NCBI RefSeq assembly: GCF_000429165.1
Contig: NZ_AUBI01000010.1
Span: 1-64,000, forward strand
Direction: 5' to 3'
DNA length: 64,000 bases
From: Acetobacter nitrogenifigens DSM 23921 = NBRC 105050
GTDB taxonomy: Bacteria > Pseudomonadota > Alphaproteobacteria > Acetobacterales > Acetobacteraceae
The notes beneath the pieces were generated by a model that was not told the DNA's origin, made no database searches, and saw nothing but the letters and a program-made list of their open reading frames with translations. This document shows positions 43,170-52,285 of the stretch, piece after piece. The position numbers were made by a program, and so were the translations under genes. Positions within the stretch are counted from its first letter, which is position 1, and every line of letters begins with the position of its first letter.

Positions 43170-43607
43170 ATGTCAACTTTAACATTCGACGGAAATCATT
43201 AAACCATTACTTTAAACAATAACGATGGCGTCACAGTTGGATTCTGGCGAGCGAACAATCGCACGGACAGCCATGCCACGCTACATTTTGTCCCCAATGG
43301 GATTCTACAGCTTCAGGACCGGACAGCGCCGCATCGTCACTCCCAATCTGGCGCAGACACCATCAACGGCGAGTATGGATCATACGGCATCATTCGGATG
43401 ATGCCTTTTGGCGGACATACGGGGGTTGGCGTTCACGCAGGAAGGGCGACCATACCTGACAGGTCGGCCAAACGGGGCATTGGCCCCGATCACGTGACAG
43501 AAGGATGTATCAGGACGACAGAAGACGCCATGAAATCCATCATCGAAACAATGGCCAAAGATCCCCTAACGACTATAACGGTCAAAAATAACCGTAGAAA
43601 GCAATAG
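43170..43607 (+). pseudogene. L,D-transpeptidase/Tlde1-like gene interrupted by an in-frame TAA
   Basis: An ATG at 43170 with a good ribosome site (AGGGA 8 bases upstream) opens MSTLTFDGNH, then TAA at 43200-43202. The same frame continues without a break for 134 residues to 43607: TITLNNNDGVTVGFW, then FGGHTGVGVHAGRAT and DHVTEGCIRTTEDA. The HxG...H...GCIRTT end resembles the catalytic His/Cys of YkuD and Tlde1-type L,D-transpeptidases. A CAA-to-TAA change is enough to explain it. No start lies just after the stop, so this is a pseudogene, an assembly error or a read-through case. Family assignment is tentative. Confidence 0.5.
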
Positions 43608-43609
43608 CC

Positions 43610-44191
43610 GTGTTCAGAGTATCCTTCACACTTTTCCTAAGTATGTCGACAGCATCCTTTCCGGCCATCGCACGCGCTCAGCAAGCCGTTTCGTCGGCGC
43701 CTGTCCATGATGCCTCAATTGAGGTTGTGAGTGTGCCTTATCATTTGCGTCCGACGAACCAATATGGAGCCGTGTGGATCGCGCTAACTGGCGGCATGAC
43801 CGGAAAAGGCGGCAAAACTATCTCGAGGGGCGATTACGGTGAAGCGAAACCCGGCGACGATATCCTGTTTTCGCCGGAAGGCAGCAGCAGACCGGGGCTG
43901 ATCATCATCTCCGTCCAGACCGAGAAGCAGCCTCTCACTATCACGCCTGTCACGATTGATCCGGGGGGCGTCATGGCGGATGCGAGTGATCGCAACACCA
44001 CCCTTCTGATCGCCCTGAATAATCTCGCCATCACAGATATCACCAGTTCGGGAGAAGAGGAGAACTGGCGCGTCGGCAAGCCTGAGAAGATAGCCATGCA
44101 AGCAGGTGAAGTGCGGTGGATAAAGCCGGGCGTCCACAAGCTGAAAAATGTAAAGTCGACGAAATCCGAGCTCATCACGATCGAATGGTAA
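43610..44191 (+). CDS. Secreted protein of unknown function (possible periplasmic partner/immunity of the preceding gene)
   Basis: A 193-residue protein with a signal peptide (GTG start; FTLFLSMSTASFPAIARA, cleaved before QQAVSS). The mature part looks beta-rich: IEVVSVPYHLRPTNQYGAVW, PGLIIISVQTEKQPLTITPV, and a Lys-rich end KLKNVKSTKSELITIEW. It starts 2 bases after the stop of the preceding broken gene, so expression is coupled. Immunity proteins to periplasmic transpeptidase-type effectors are exported, which would suit this location. No family recognised. Confidence 0.6.
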   Translation: MFRVSFTLFLSMSTASFPAIARAQQAVSSAPVHDASIEVVSVPYHLRPTNQYGAVWIALTGGMTGKGGKTISRGDYGEAKPGDDILFSPEGSSRPGLIIISVQTEKQPLTITPVTIDPGGVMADASDRNTTLLIALNNLAITDITSSGEEENWRVGKPEKIAMQAGEVRWIKPGVHKLKNVKSTKSELITIEW

Positions 44192-44427
44192 GACAAGAGA
44201 CTCATCGGACTTAATCTCGCCTGTCACGAGTTGCATTGTCCATCCTGCGTCGCAGCAGCCCGCAAAGAATTTCGCGAATCACAAGCAATGCCAGCGCGCA
44301 AAACACTACGCAGATTCATGTAAACTGGCGCTGGATAAAACCGGACAAACCAACGCCAGAATTAACCGAAAATCCGGACTGACAAACAGCGAACCCGCAC
44401 TAACCAGCTATTTTCTGAGGGAAACCG

Positions 44428-44502
44428 TGGTGGGTGCGACAGGGATTGAACCTGTGACCCCCGCCGTGTGAAGGCGATGCTCTACCGCTGAGCTACGCAC
44501 CC
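44428..44502 (-). tRNA. tRNA-Val (anticodon CAC)
   Basis: The minus strand gives a complete 75-base cloverleaf: acceptor GGGTGCG/CGCACCC, D arm GCTCAGCGGTAGAGC, anticodon loop TTCACAC (anticodon CAC), T arm ACAGGTTCAATCCCTGT, and an encoded CCA end. Confidence 0.95.
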
Positions 44503-44629
44503 GGTCTCGGTGAGGCGCTGTTTAGCCAGTTGAGACGCGCGACGCAAGCCGCCGCGCGTCATTTTCCTCCCCGGCCCCGCATCCCAACCATCAGACCGTC
44601 ATGAAACGAGGAGCAGGGCCGGTTCCGCG

Positions 44630-46597
44630 TTACTTTCGCGCGGCGAGAATCGTCCCGAGCACATCGTCCTTACCTTCGAGTCGGACGAGGTGCGGATACC
44701 GCAAGCCGCCGTGGTAATCGATGGAGACTGTGCGGAACCTGTCGCCCGAACGAACGAGCAGCGAGATTGGCGCTTTCCCGTCTTTCGCCTGCTCAATGGC
44801 GTCGGAAAGGTCGTCGGCGTCATACGCCTGCCGGTTCACCGCGACGATGCTCTCCCCGGCGGCGATCCCCACCTTCCACGACGGGCCGCCCCACAGAACG
44901 TTCGTCAGCATGCCTTTGCTATTGATCGAGAAGCCTATGGAAAAGTCGAACAGGCGCATTTTCCGTATCGCCTCATAGGCCTTGATGTAAGGCGTCGGCT
45001 CGTCCGTGTAAGACAGCGCGTAGCCGCCGCGCGCAAGTCCGTCGAGCGGCGCGTGGGCGCTGACGGCGTCCAGCCTCTGCCGCAGGAACGTGGCCCAGTC
45101 ATAAGGCTGAACGCCGTTAAGAGCCGCGACCACGTCTTCGAACCTGTAGGTCCGGGTGACGACGCTGCCGTTATCGACGCCGAAGAACGCGCGGGCGAAA
45201 TCGTCGAGCGAGCGTTTGCCGCCCGAGAGCGAGCGGATCAGCGTGTCGGCGTCGAGCCAGACAAGCTGCCCTTCGGAATAGTAATCCTCGCTACGCTGCC
45301 AGCTCCGCCACGACAGGGCGGCGCGCTGGGCGATGACCGGATCATTGGTGGTGTCCTGCAAAGGACGCCATGTGCGCCCGGCGCGCGTGTCGTACGTGGC
45401 GGCGACCATGGCGATCGCGTCTTTCGCCTGATCGGCGGTCATCAACCCGGCGCGCGCGGCCAGCACGTATCCCCAGTATTGGGTCTGGCCTTCATAGACC
45501 CACAGCAGGGAGCCGCGTTGCGGCGTGTTGAAGTCCGGCGCCCACAGATCGGCGGGGCGGCGGAATTTTCCGTTCCAGCTATGGGTGTATTCGTGCGCAA
45601 GAAGATCGCGCGCCGGGAAGGTCTTGTCCCATTTGGAGAAATAGCCGGTGGGGCCGCTGTTCTCGCTGGACTGGTGATGCTCCAGACCGATCCGCCCAAG
45701 CTCGTTCGTCAACGCGAGCAGAAAATCGTAGTGGTCGTAATGATGCGAGCCAAAAAGCATCTGCGCCTGCTCGACCAGCGCGCGGTGAACTGCGATCTGC
45801 TCGTCCGTCGCGGCAAGGTATTCCGGCCGATCAGCCACCAGATCGAGCGAGACGGGGGCGTCGCCGGTTTTGGTCAGCTCTATGCGACGGAAATACCGTC
45901 CCGCGAAAAGCGGTGAATCGACCAGCGTATTGAACGGAACGACGCCGAACGTGACCTCGTCTCCCCCGGCGGCCTGCGTCCCCTTGCGGGCGGCGTCCGG
46001 ACGCAGGGCCGTGCCGTAGCCCCAGCCGTGTGGAAGCGTCAGGCTCGTGCGGAACGGAATGTCGCGCGTGTAGTACCCGGCCGGGTAAAGGGCGGTCTGG
46101 TTCCACTGCACGTTGACGATGGCCGGCGTCATCACGACACGCCCTATTTCGGGCGTGATCGGGCTGAGCGTCTGAAAAGAAACGTCCAGAGCTTGCGCGC
46201 CTGCGGGGACTGCGATGTGAAAGGCGTTGACGTCCACCGTATCGCGCGTCCAGGTCGCCGTTTTGGCGCTCACTTTAACCACCAGACCGCCCAACTGCGT
46301 GATCGGGCCGGTCGGCGAGTGATTGCCCGGCAGCCAGGAGGGGTAGAGCAGGACCATGTCGCCGCCCTTGGCGGAAAGCGCCGCCGGAACAGGGACATGT
46401 TCGGACACCGAAAGAATGTGCCGGTCGAGATCGGTCGCCACGACATGCAGGTCGATGGTTCCGGGATAGGGCGTGTCCTGTGCGACGGGCGGCTTGGCCG
46501 GGAGGGGTAGCGGCTGCGGTCCGTCGGAGGCGAAAGAGTTTGAGAAGGGCGCCAGAAGGGCTGCCGAAGTCAGAAGGAAGAGTGCTCTCTTGTGCAC
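44630..46597 (-). CDS. M61-family metallopeptidase (glycyl aminopeptidase type) with PDZ domain
   Basis: A 655-residue exported peptidase. A signal peptide of about 24 residues (LFLLTSAALLAPFSNSFA) is followed by a long beta-rich N-terminal domain, then the zinc site LLAHEYTHSWNGKFRRP and a downstream Glu in LLWVYEGQTQYWG. The C-terminal 100 residues form a PDZ-like domain (IGFSINSKGMLTNVLWGGPS). The GTG start at 46597 has AAGGA 6 bases upstream. It probably trims peptides in the periplasm; its substrate is unknown. Confidence 0.9.
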   Translation of the reverse strand: MHKRALFLLTSAALLAPFSNSFASDGPQPLPLPAKPPVAQDTPYPGTIDLHVVATDLDRHILSVSEHVPVPAALSAKGGDMVLLYPSWLPGNHSPTGPITQLGGLVVKVSAKTATWTRDTVDVNAFHIAVPAGAQALDVSFQTLSPITPEIGRVVMTPAIVNVQWNQTALYPAGYYTRDIPFRTSLTLPHGWGYGTALRPDAARKGTQAAGGDEVTFGVVPFNTLVDSPLFAGRYFRRIELTKTGDAPVSLDLVADRPEYLAATDEQIAVHRALVEQAQMLFGSHHYDHYDFLLALTNELGRIGLEHHQSSENSGPTGYFSKWDKTFPARDLLAHEYTHSWNGKFRRPADLWAPDFNTPQRGSLLWVYEGQTQYWGYVLAARAGLMTADQAKDAIAMVAATYDTRAGRTWRPLQDTTNDPVIAQRAALSWRSWQRSEDYYSEGQLVWLDADTLIRSLSGGKRSLDDFARAFFGVDNGSVVTRTYRFEDVVAALNGVQPYDWATFLRQRLDAVSAHAPLDGLARGGYALSYTDEPTPYIKAYEAIRKMRLFDFSIGFSINSKGMLTNVLWGGPSWKVGIAAGESIVAVNRQAYDADDLSDAIEQAKDGKAPISLLVRSGDRFRTVSIDYHGGLRYPHLVRLEGKDDVLGTILAARK

Positions 46598-46744
46598 AAG
46601 CGATCCTTACGCAGGTATTTCAGGTGGCGCATGCAACCACGCCACGACTCCCCGGGCAATGCGGCTGTTCACCCGCCGACCAGCTTCCCGCTGGGCGGAC
46701 GGGCCCTTGAAAATCGCCGCTCCCGACAAGATTCACGAACCAGA

Positions 46745-48049
46745 TCAGCCCCGGTCAGGCGAAAACAACAAGGCGCAGGCGCCGAACGCGGCTGTCAGCG
46801 CGACATACGCCGCAGGCGCGAGCGGCGTTTGCGGCGTCAACGCGGAAATCGCGGCGGGCGTCAGGCCGCCAAAGATCGCGTATGAGACATTGTAGGAAAG
46901 CGACAGGCCGGAGAAGCGCACCGCCGCCGGGAACGCACGCAACATGCCCACCGGCACCAGCCCGACAAAGCCGGAACAAAACCCGCTAAGCGCCGCCCAA
47001 GCGACAAGCGATGCCAGATGCGACGGCGCTATGGCGTATAACCCAAAGGCGCCAAGAACCAGCAACGCCCCATAGATCGCCGCCAACAACCGCAGAGGCA
47101 GCACGTCCGACAACGCTCCGGCGATGATCACGCTGAGGGTTAGCGTGATCGTGGCGACAAGGCTGGCGGTCATCGTTGTTTGCGCTGGCGCGTGATGAAG
47201 CGTTTGCATCAGCGGCGGCATCATCAGGACGAGCACCACGATGGCCGCGGTCAGGGTCCAGGTCGTCGCCATTGAGCACAGGATGGCGCGGCGATGCTGG
47301 CGCAGCAGGATCGCTACGGGCAGCGTTTCGGCGGTCTCCGCACGCGCATGCATCTCGCGAAACACCGGCGTTTCGTCGAGCCAACGACGCAGAATCATCG
47401 ACCCCACGCCGAAAATACCGCCGACGACAAACGGAATACGCCAACCCCACGCGGCGATCTGCGCGTCGGACATCACGCCGTGCAGCGCAAGAATCAACGC
47501 CGAACCAAGGAAGATGCCGCCCGTCAGTCCGCCAGTCAGCAGGCCGATTCCAAGACCGGCCCGCCCCGGTCGCGCGTGTTCGGAGACGAACACCCAGCCC
47601 CCCGGCGCCTCCCCGCCGATTGCAGCCCCCTGCGCCATGCGCAGCAACAACAGCAGCAACGGCGCGCCGACGCCCAGCACGTCGTATCCGGGCAGCAGGC
47701 CGATCGCCAGCGTCGGCAGCGCCATGAGCAGAACGCTGAATGTAAAGACTTTTTTGCGGCCCGAAATATCACCGAAATGCGCCATGATCAGGCCGCCCAG
47801 CGGTCGCGCCAGGTACCCTGCGCCGAACAACCCGAAGGTCTCGGTTTGACGCAGCCATTCGGCCTGACTTGCGGGAAAGAAGTGCGCAGCGATCACCTTC
47901 GCCAAAAAGGCGAAGATGACGAAATCATAGAACTCCAGTGCGCCGCCCAACGACGCGAGGGCGAAGGTGCGCATTTGCGACGCGCCGCCGGACATGGGTG
48001 AAGGCAGCGTCGTTGATGACGGGGGCTGCGCGCCCACGGTGCAAGACAT
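46745..48049 (-). CDS. MFS transporter, metabolite:H+ symporter (MHS/ProP-like) family
   Basis: A 434-residue inner-membrane transporter with 12 predicted hydrophobic segments. The MHS family signs are GGALEFYDFVIFAFLAKVIA in the first helix, GAGYLARPLGGLIMAHFGD and ISGRKKVFTFSVLLMALPT in the loop after the second. It may carry organic acids such as citrate or alpha-ketoglutarate, or osmolytes; the exact substrate cannot be read. An alternative ATG 18 codons downstream (47995) would trim the non-conserved N-terminus. Confidence 0.85.
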   Translation of the reverse strand: MSCTVGAQPPSSTTLPSPMSGGASQMRTFALASLGGALEFYDFVIFAFLAKVIAAHFFPASQAEWLRQTETFGLFGAGYLARPLGGLIMAHFGDISGRKKVFTFSVLLMALPTLAIGLLPGYDVLGVGAPLLLLLLRMAQGAAIGGEAPGGWVFVSEHARPGRAGLGIGLLTGGLTGGIFLGSALILALHGVMSDAQIAAWGWRIPFVVGGIFGVGSMILRRWLDETPVFREMHARAETAETLPVAILLRQHRRAILCSMATTWTLTAAIVVLVLMMPPLMQTLHHAPAQTTMTASLVATITLTLSVIIAGALSDVLPLRLLAAIYGALLVLGAFGLYAIAPSHLASLVAWAALSGFCSGFVGLVPVGMLRAFPAAVRFSGLSLSYNVSYAIFGGLTPAAISALTPQTPLAPAAYVALTAAFGACALLFSPDRG

Positions 48050-48070
48050 GAAACCCGGTCCATTTCTAGG

Positions 48071-48094
48071 AAAAGGCCGGGCTTGCGGCCCGGC
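48071..48094 (-). terminator. Intrinsic terminator downstream of the YpfJ-type gene
   Basis: On the minus strand GCCGGGC and GCCCGGC form a 7-bp GC stem with a 5-base loop (48076-48094), followed by CTTTT. It is 69 bases past the metallopeptidase stop and just before the MFS gene. Confidence 0.7.
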
Positions 48095-48162
48095 GGGAAG
48101 GGGTAGCGCTTATAGAGGACCGAAGCGCCTTTCGTCCAACCCTGCCCGCACGACGCTGCTGG

Positions 48163-49047
48163 CTACAGGGTGGACGCGCTGAAGGTGTCGCATTGGCGGA
48201 CATCGCCAGAGCTGAGGCCACGTCGAAACCAGCTCGCTCTTTGTGCGGACGTGCCGTGCGTGAAGCTGTCAGGCACTACGTAGCCTTGAGCCTGCCGCTC
48301 CAGCCGATCGTCGCCAACGGCTGCTGCGGCGTTGAGTCCTTCCTCCACGTCGCCGGTTTGCAGGATGCGTTTGGCGTCATCTGCACGACGCGCCCAGACT
48401 CCTGCGAAACAATCCGCCTGCAGCTCCGTGCGGACCGAAGTCCCCGTCGCGCCTTTCGCCGCTGCCCCGCTGCGATTCACCTGCTCCATGATGCCCAGTT
48501 CGTTCTGGACATGGTGGCCGATCTCATGCGCGACGACATACGCCTGCGCGAAGTCGCCCCCGGCTCCCAACCTGTCCTTGAGCTCACGGAAGAAGGTCAG
48601 ATCCAGATACACTTTCTGGTCCGCCGGACAATAAAATGGCCCGACGGAGGTTTCCGCGTAGCCGCAGGCAGAGCGGACGCCGCCGGAGAACAGCACCAGG
48701 CGCGGATCGTGATAGGTTTTCCCCATCTGCTGGAAATAGGCTGTCCACACGTCCTCCGTGGACGCCAGAACGCGGGAGAGGAATTGTTTCTGCGGATCGC
48801 TGGCCGGAGCCGTCGGCGACGACGATGAAGCCTGCTGCTGCGCGACCACCGATGGAGCGCCGCCCGATCCCTGATCGAGCAGATTGAGGACGATCCGCGG
48901 ATCGACGCCGAAATACATCGCCCCGAGAACCAGCAACACCCCGCCTATGCCGCCAATCCGGATCGGCGTCCGCCCACGCACGCCGCCTCCGCCGCTTCCA
49001 CGGATATCGTCGATGTTGTTGCTCTCACGTTCGTCGTCCAGACGCAT
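48163..49047 (-). CDS. Neutral zinc metallopeptidase, YpfJ family
   Basis: A 294-residue protein from ATG 49047 (MRLDDERESNNIDDIRG, the usual start, with AGGG 7 bases upstream). One membrane segment (IGGIGGVLLVLGAMYFG) near residue 35 anchors the protein; the large C-terminal domain carries the zinc motif VVAHEIGHHVQNELG and the conserved FSGGVRSACGYAETSVGPFY stretch. The active site would face the periplasm. Its physiological substrate is unknown. Confidence 0.92.
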   Translation of the reverse strand: MRLDDERESNNIDDIRGSGGGGVRGRTPIRIGGIGGVLLVLGAMYFGVDPRIVLNLLDQGSGGAPSVVAQQQASSSSPTAPASDPQKQFLSRVLASTEDVWTAYFQQMGKTYHDPRLVLFSGGVRSACGYAETSVGPFYCPADQKVYLDLTFFRELKDRLGAGGDFAQAYVVAHEIGHHVQNELGIMEQVNRSGAAAKGATGTSVRTELQADCFAGVWARRADDAKRILQTGDVEEGLNAAAAVGDDRLERQAQGYVVPDSFTHGTSAQRASWFRRGLSSGDVRQCDTFSASTL

Positions 49048-49673
49048 GCCGTCACCCTGTGATGCCGTTGCAGACCGCATCGGGGCCTGTCGCATGGTTC
49101 ATGCGGCGAGAAGGCGAAAAGTTCCACCACAATCGTCATGCCCGAGCTCCAGCCTGAGGGATGCTCGCCGAACGGACCGGGTTTACGAACGGTTGGCCTG
49201 ACGAAATCCGCGGGCCAGGCAACGACACCCTCGCGACGGTTCATCCGCTCTGGCTCGGGTCGTTTGCCGTATAATTCGCCAGCAGTTGCTGCGTCCGCCT
49301 TTGGGCCTCCAACCTTCCATAGTGTTGTAAGGGTGGTAGAAGGCTTCAAGTTGATATCGTTAGATCACGCAGGTATGAGCATCAGACGTCGGCAGGACAA
49401 CTCATGACGACGCTTGAACCGCGCATGCAGTTATCAAATAGATATATCGTCTATTATATGCGCAATAAATTAGTCAATTTCATAAATATTCATTGTGATT
49501 ATTTCAATGAATTTACCACAAACCAACAACCGCCCGCGGAGCTTTCAGCATTTTAAACACAGAAAGACGATTGACGATGGTTGCTCTCCAACTCATTTTC
49601 ACTTATTTTCCACCTCTTTGCACCATTGACGCTCTGGTAATCGTCCCACCTCACGCGCGACCCGGATTATCTT
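49048..49673. other. Intergenic region, AT-rich in its second half
   Basis: A 626-base gap. The first part is GC-rich without a convincing gene. From about 49430 the composition becomes AT-rich (for example TTTCATAAATATTCATTGTG), matching the transferred-looking gene that follows. No repeat or integrase is seen. Confidence 0.45.
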
Positions 49674-51110
49674 ATGATCACGCCTTCGCCCTACTTTACA
49701 GCAACACACAATCCGTCCATCGCCGCTGGCGTCACGTCACGGCGCGATCTAAAATATATTATGGATTTTCACGGGAAAATACTTTCAAACAAAAATAACG
49801 CACTCCATTTCTGCGAAATTGTCGATATCAGCAAAAATGACTGCGTCATGTTCGATAGCGACAATTTACGCCTCACATATGCTGGCGTCGATATCTGCGT
49901 GAATGAAGTCGATGGCGTTTTTCACGCGTTGGCGTCAAACAAGGCATCGTCTTATATCGAAATGGATAACGCATTCTTCTATTACTCCTCAAAAAAAATA
50001 TTTTTGTCGTCAAACGAGGACGGTCAACTGCTTCTCACGAAACTTCGTGAAAAATGGGAAAAATTTCTTCCGATAACAGAAGATATGTTTTTGTTTCTTC
50101 GCTCCATATCTCTTCATGGATTACATTACACCGACAATGGACAGATTATCGACAAGGGAAGCATAGAACTGAAATCTTTTGCAATCCAGGATGGGATTAA
50201 TAATTTTCCCATGGAATATAATCTAGATATATCGGTCAAAAACAAGAATATTTACATCGCCGATAAATTCGCCTGCATAAGAAAAATTGCTTTCAGAAAT
50301 CCAGCCGTCTATTTTTGTGCTCTTTCATCAAAAGAAATTCTCACTTCGGTATTTGCGTCCATAGAATCTTACTCTCTTTACTCCGAAGTAGATTTTTCCT
50401 ACGTTATATTTACAAATGTAGAAAACGTAAAAATACCAAACACCATTTCTCATAATCGCATAGAAATAATTAATGTCGAATCTACCGGCCTCATAGATCA
50501 CGTATACAAAAGATATGAAAAAGAAGTAATTGAAAAAATGCGTCTATACAATCCGGTCATTTACTCAGATGCAGACATCGTGTGCAATAACTCCCTTAAA
50601 AGTCTCGAAAATTATCTGATAAAAACTGAAAATATACTCGTCAATACGGAAGACCGATATGACGCAGCGACTATAGAAAACAGCGGGTGGTTCATCGCCA
50701 GTTTCAAGAAGGATGACGCACTTCTCCGCGATACCGAAATCGACGCTATCAATTCTGGATTTTTCGGATACTCATCCAAAGAAAACATGATGGATGTTTC
50801 TAGCATGATCGGTATCATATCGAAGAATATCATCAAGAGGCACGGCCTGTCTCACTGGGCCTATGACCAATCCGCCTTCAATTACGCGATCATAAAAAAT
50901 GGGAATTATGATAAAAAATACCTAAAATCCATTGTACAAAACTGGCCATCGGCGAATTTTCACGAAATTCCGATTTGCGGCCTCGTTCATTTTTGCGGCG
51001 GCGTCGGAAATTTCTCATCAAAATCAGAAAAAATGCGTTCCTATATGATGTATTTGAAAAATACACACAAACGAAACCCTGCAAGCAACCCTCCAACCCA
51101 AGCGCAGTAA
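49674..51110 (+). CDS. Putative glycosyltransferase (GT8-like features), low-GC gene
   Basis: A 478-residue protein with no signal peptide. The C-terminal half suggests a glycosyltransferase: VIYSDADIVCNN gives a DxD-type metal site, INSGFFGYSS and YDQSAFNYAIIKNG match the acceptor-side pattern of GT8-like enzymes, and LVHFCGGVGNFSSKSEKM ends like GT8 (HFxG...K). The N-terminal 200 residues are unrecognised. Codon and base composition are much more AT-rich than all flanking genes, a sign of horizontal transfer. The ATG at 49674 is uncertain; Met30 at 49761 is an alternative. Confidence 0.55.
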   Translation: MITPSPYFTATHNPSIAAGVTSRRDLKYIMDFHGKILSNKNNALHFCEIVDISKNDCVMFDSDNLRLTYAGVDICVNEVDGVFHALASNKASSYIEMDNAFFYYSSKKIFLSSNEDGQLLLTKLREKWEKFLPITEDMFLFLRSISLHGLHYTDNGQIIDKGSIELKSFAIQDGINNFPMEYNLDISVKNKNIYIADKFACIRKIAFRNPAVYFCALSSKEILTSVFASIESYSLYSEVDFSYVIFTNVENVKIPNTISHNRIEIINVESTGLIDHVYKRYEKEVIEKMRLYNPVIYSDADIVCNNSLKSLENYLIKTENILVNTEDRYDAATIENSGWFIASFKKDDALLRDTEIDAINSGFFGYSSKENMMDVSSMIGIISKNIIKRHGLSHWAYDQSAFNYAIIKNGNYDKKYLKSIVQNWPSANFHEIPICGLVHFCGGVGNFSSKSEKMRSYMMYLKNTHKRNPASNPPTQAQ

Positions 51111-51148
51111 CCCGCAGACACAGGATTTCGCCGCTGGCGCTCCTTCAG

Positions 51149-52264
51149 TTATCTCATCTCAGACGCTGCGCGACGCGCTCGCGCTCGCGCAAGATCGTAA
51201 TTGGCCGCGCGCGCAACGCCGCGCGCGGCGACGTCCGCCCGCAAAGCCCGATCTGTGGCTAGACGTGTAATTGCATCTCCCAACACGTCTGGACGATCCG
51301 GATCCACCAAGATTCCAGCTTCTCCGACGACTTCCGGCAATGCTCCGCGATCCGACGCGATCAGCGCAGCACCACAGGCCATCGCCTCCAGCGCCACAAG
51401 TCCGAACGGTTCCGACCAACGGCTTGGCGCGGCTACTATCGCGGCGGAGGCCATCGCCTCCAAGACCGCGTCGTGAGATTTATATCCCGCCATGGCGACG
51501 CCCGCCGAAGCTGCCCGCACACGCAGGGCCGACAGAAACGGCGTCTCAGGCGAATCCGGCCCAAAACGATCGGCGCCGATAATCTCCGCCCGCCAGCCGG
51601 GAAGTTTCGGCAGCGCCTCGGCGCAGGCTGCGACGAACGCATCCACCCCTTTATCGGCCACGACGCGCCCAGCAAACAAAATCAGCTTTTCGCGGTCGGT
51701 TTCCGCCCTCAAGGACGGCAGAGCCCCGAGGTCGACGCAATTCGGCAAAACTGCAACATCAGACGCCGACAAAGATGTTTTAGAAATATAACGGTCCCGG
51801 AGCCAGCCGGAAACACACGCTACGGCGACCCGACGCGCAAGCGTCTCCCTTTCCCGTGCAGACCCCGCCTTCCGCATCCCCAAAGGATCGTTATGCAGGA
51901 CAAGACGCATCGGGATATCGGGAAACCAGCGTCGCAAGGCCAGTGCGATTTCGGGTCGGTTATGAATTTCAACGCCAGTCGGCCGTAACGTGTCGAGAAC
52001 AGCCGCAACTGAAGCGGCGTATCGAAGCGGGCCAAACCGGACGCCGAACGGCGGAGACAGCCGACGCGGCCACCGGGAACGCCACGGCCCTCGATCAATG
52101 GCGGCTAAAAATCGGACATCCTGAAACGGCTGTCCCGTGGTCGAGCCGCCAACAACAGTCTCACCGGGCTCTGCGAGGCTACGCACAAGCAGCGCCACCG
52201 CCCCGGCTTCGCCCGGCGCAAAGCGTTCACGTGGAGGAAGAACCGTGACAAGACCGCCAGACAC
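51149..52264 (-). CDS. GT4-family glycosyltransferase
   Basis: A 371-residue cytosolic glycosyltransferase of GT-B fold. LILFAGRVVADKGVDAFVAA is the donor-side loop, AAPSRWSEPFGLVALEAMAC carries the E-x7-E signature and ASDRGALPEVVGEAGILVDP follows, as in WaaG/PimA-like enzymes. The start is a GTG without a clear ribosome site. It converges on the AT-rich glycosyltransferase-like gene and may act in the same surface polysaccharide or lipopolysaccharide pathway; this is inferred only from proximity. Confidence 0.87.
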   Translation of the reverse strand: MSGGLVTVLPPRERFAPGEAGAVALLVRSLAEPGETVVGGSTTGQPFQDVRFLAAIDRGPWRSRWPRRLSPPFGVRFGPLRYAASVAAVLDTLRPTGVEIHNRPEIALALRRWFPDIPMRLVLHNDPLGMRKAGSARERETLARRVAVACVSGWLRDRYISKTSLSASDVAVLPNCVDLGALPSLRAETDREKLILFAGRVVADKGVDAFVAACAEALPKLPGWRAEIIGADRFGPDSPETPFLSALRVRAASAGVAMAGYKSHDAVLEAMASAAIVAAPSRWSEPFGLVALEAMACGAALIASDRGALPEVVGEAGILVDPDRPDVLGDAITRLATDRALRADVAARGVARAANYDLARARARRAASEMR

Positions 52265-52285
52265 GCGCGCCGCCGACCGCCGCCG

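Noticed and set aside
44534-44560. Hairpin GACGCGCG/CGCGCGTC followed by ATTTTCC as a terminator
   Set aside because: It would read on the plus strand, where no gene ends nearby, and both neighbouring genes are on the minus strand; left out.
49138-49407. Small frames on both strands between the YpfJ gene and the AT-rich glycosyltransferase
   Set aside because: No ribosome site, signal peptide or domain; the minus-strand one overlaps the ypfJ start.
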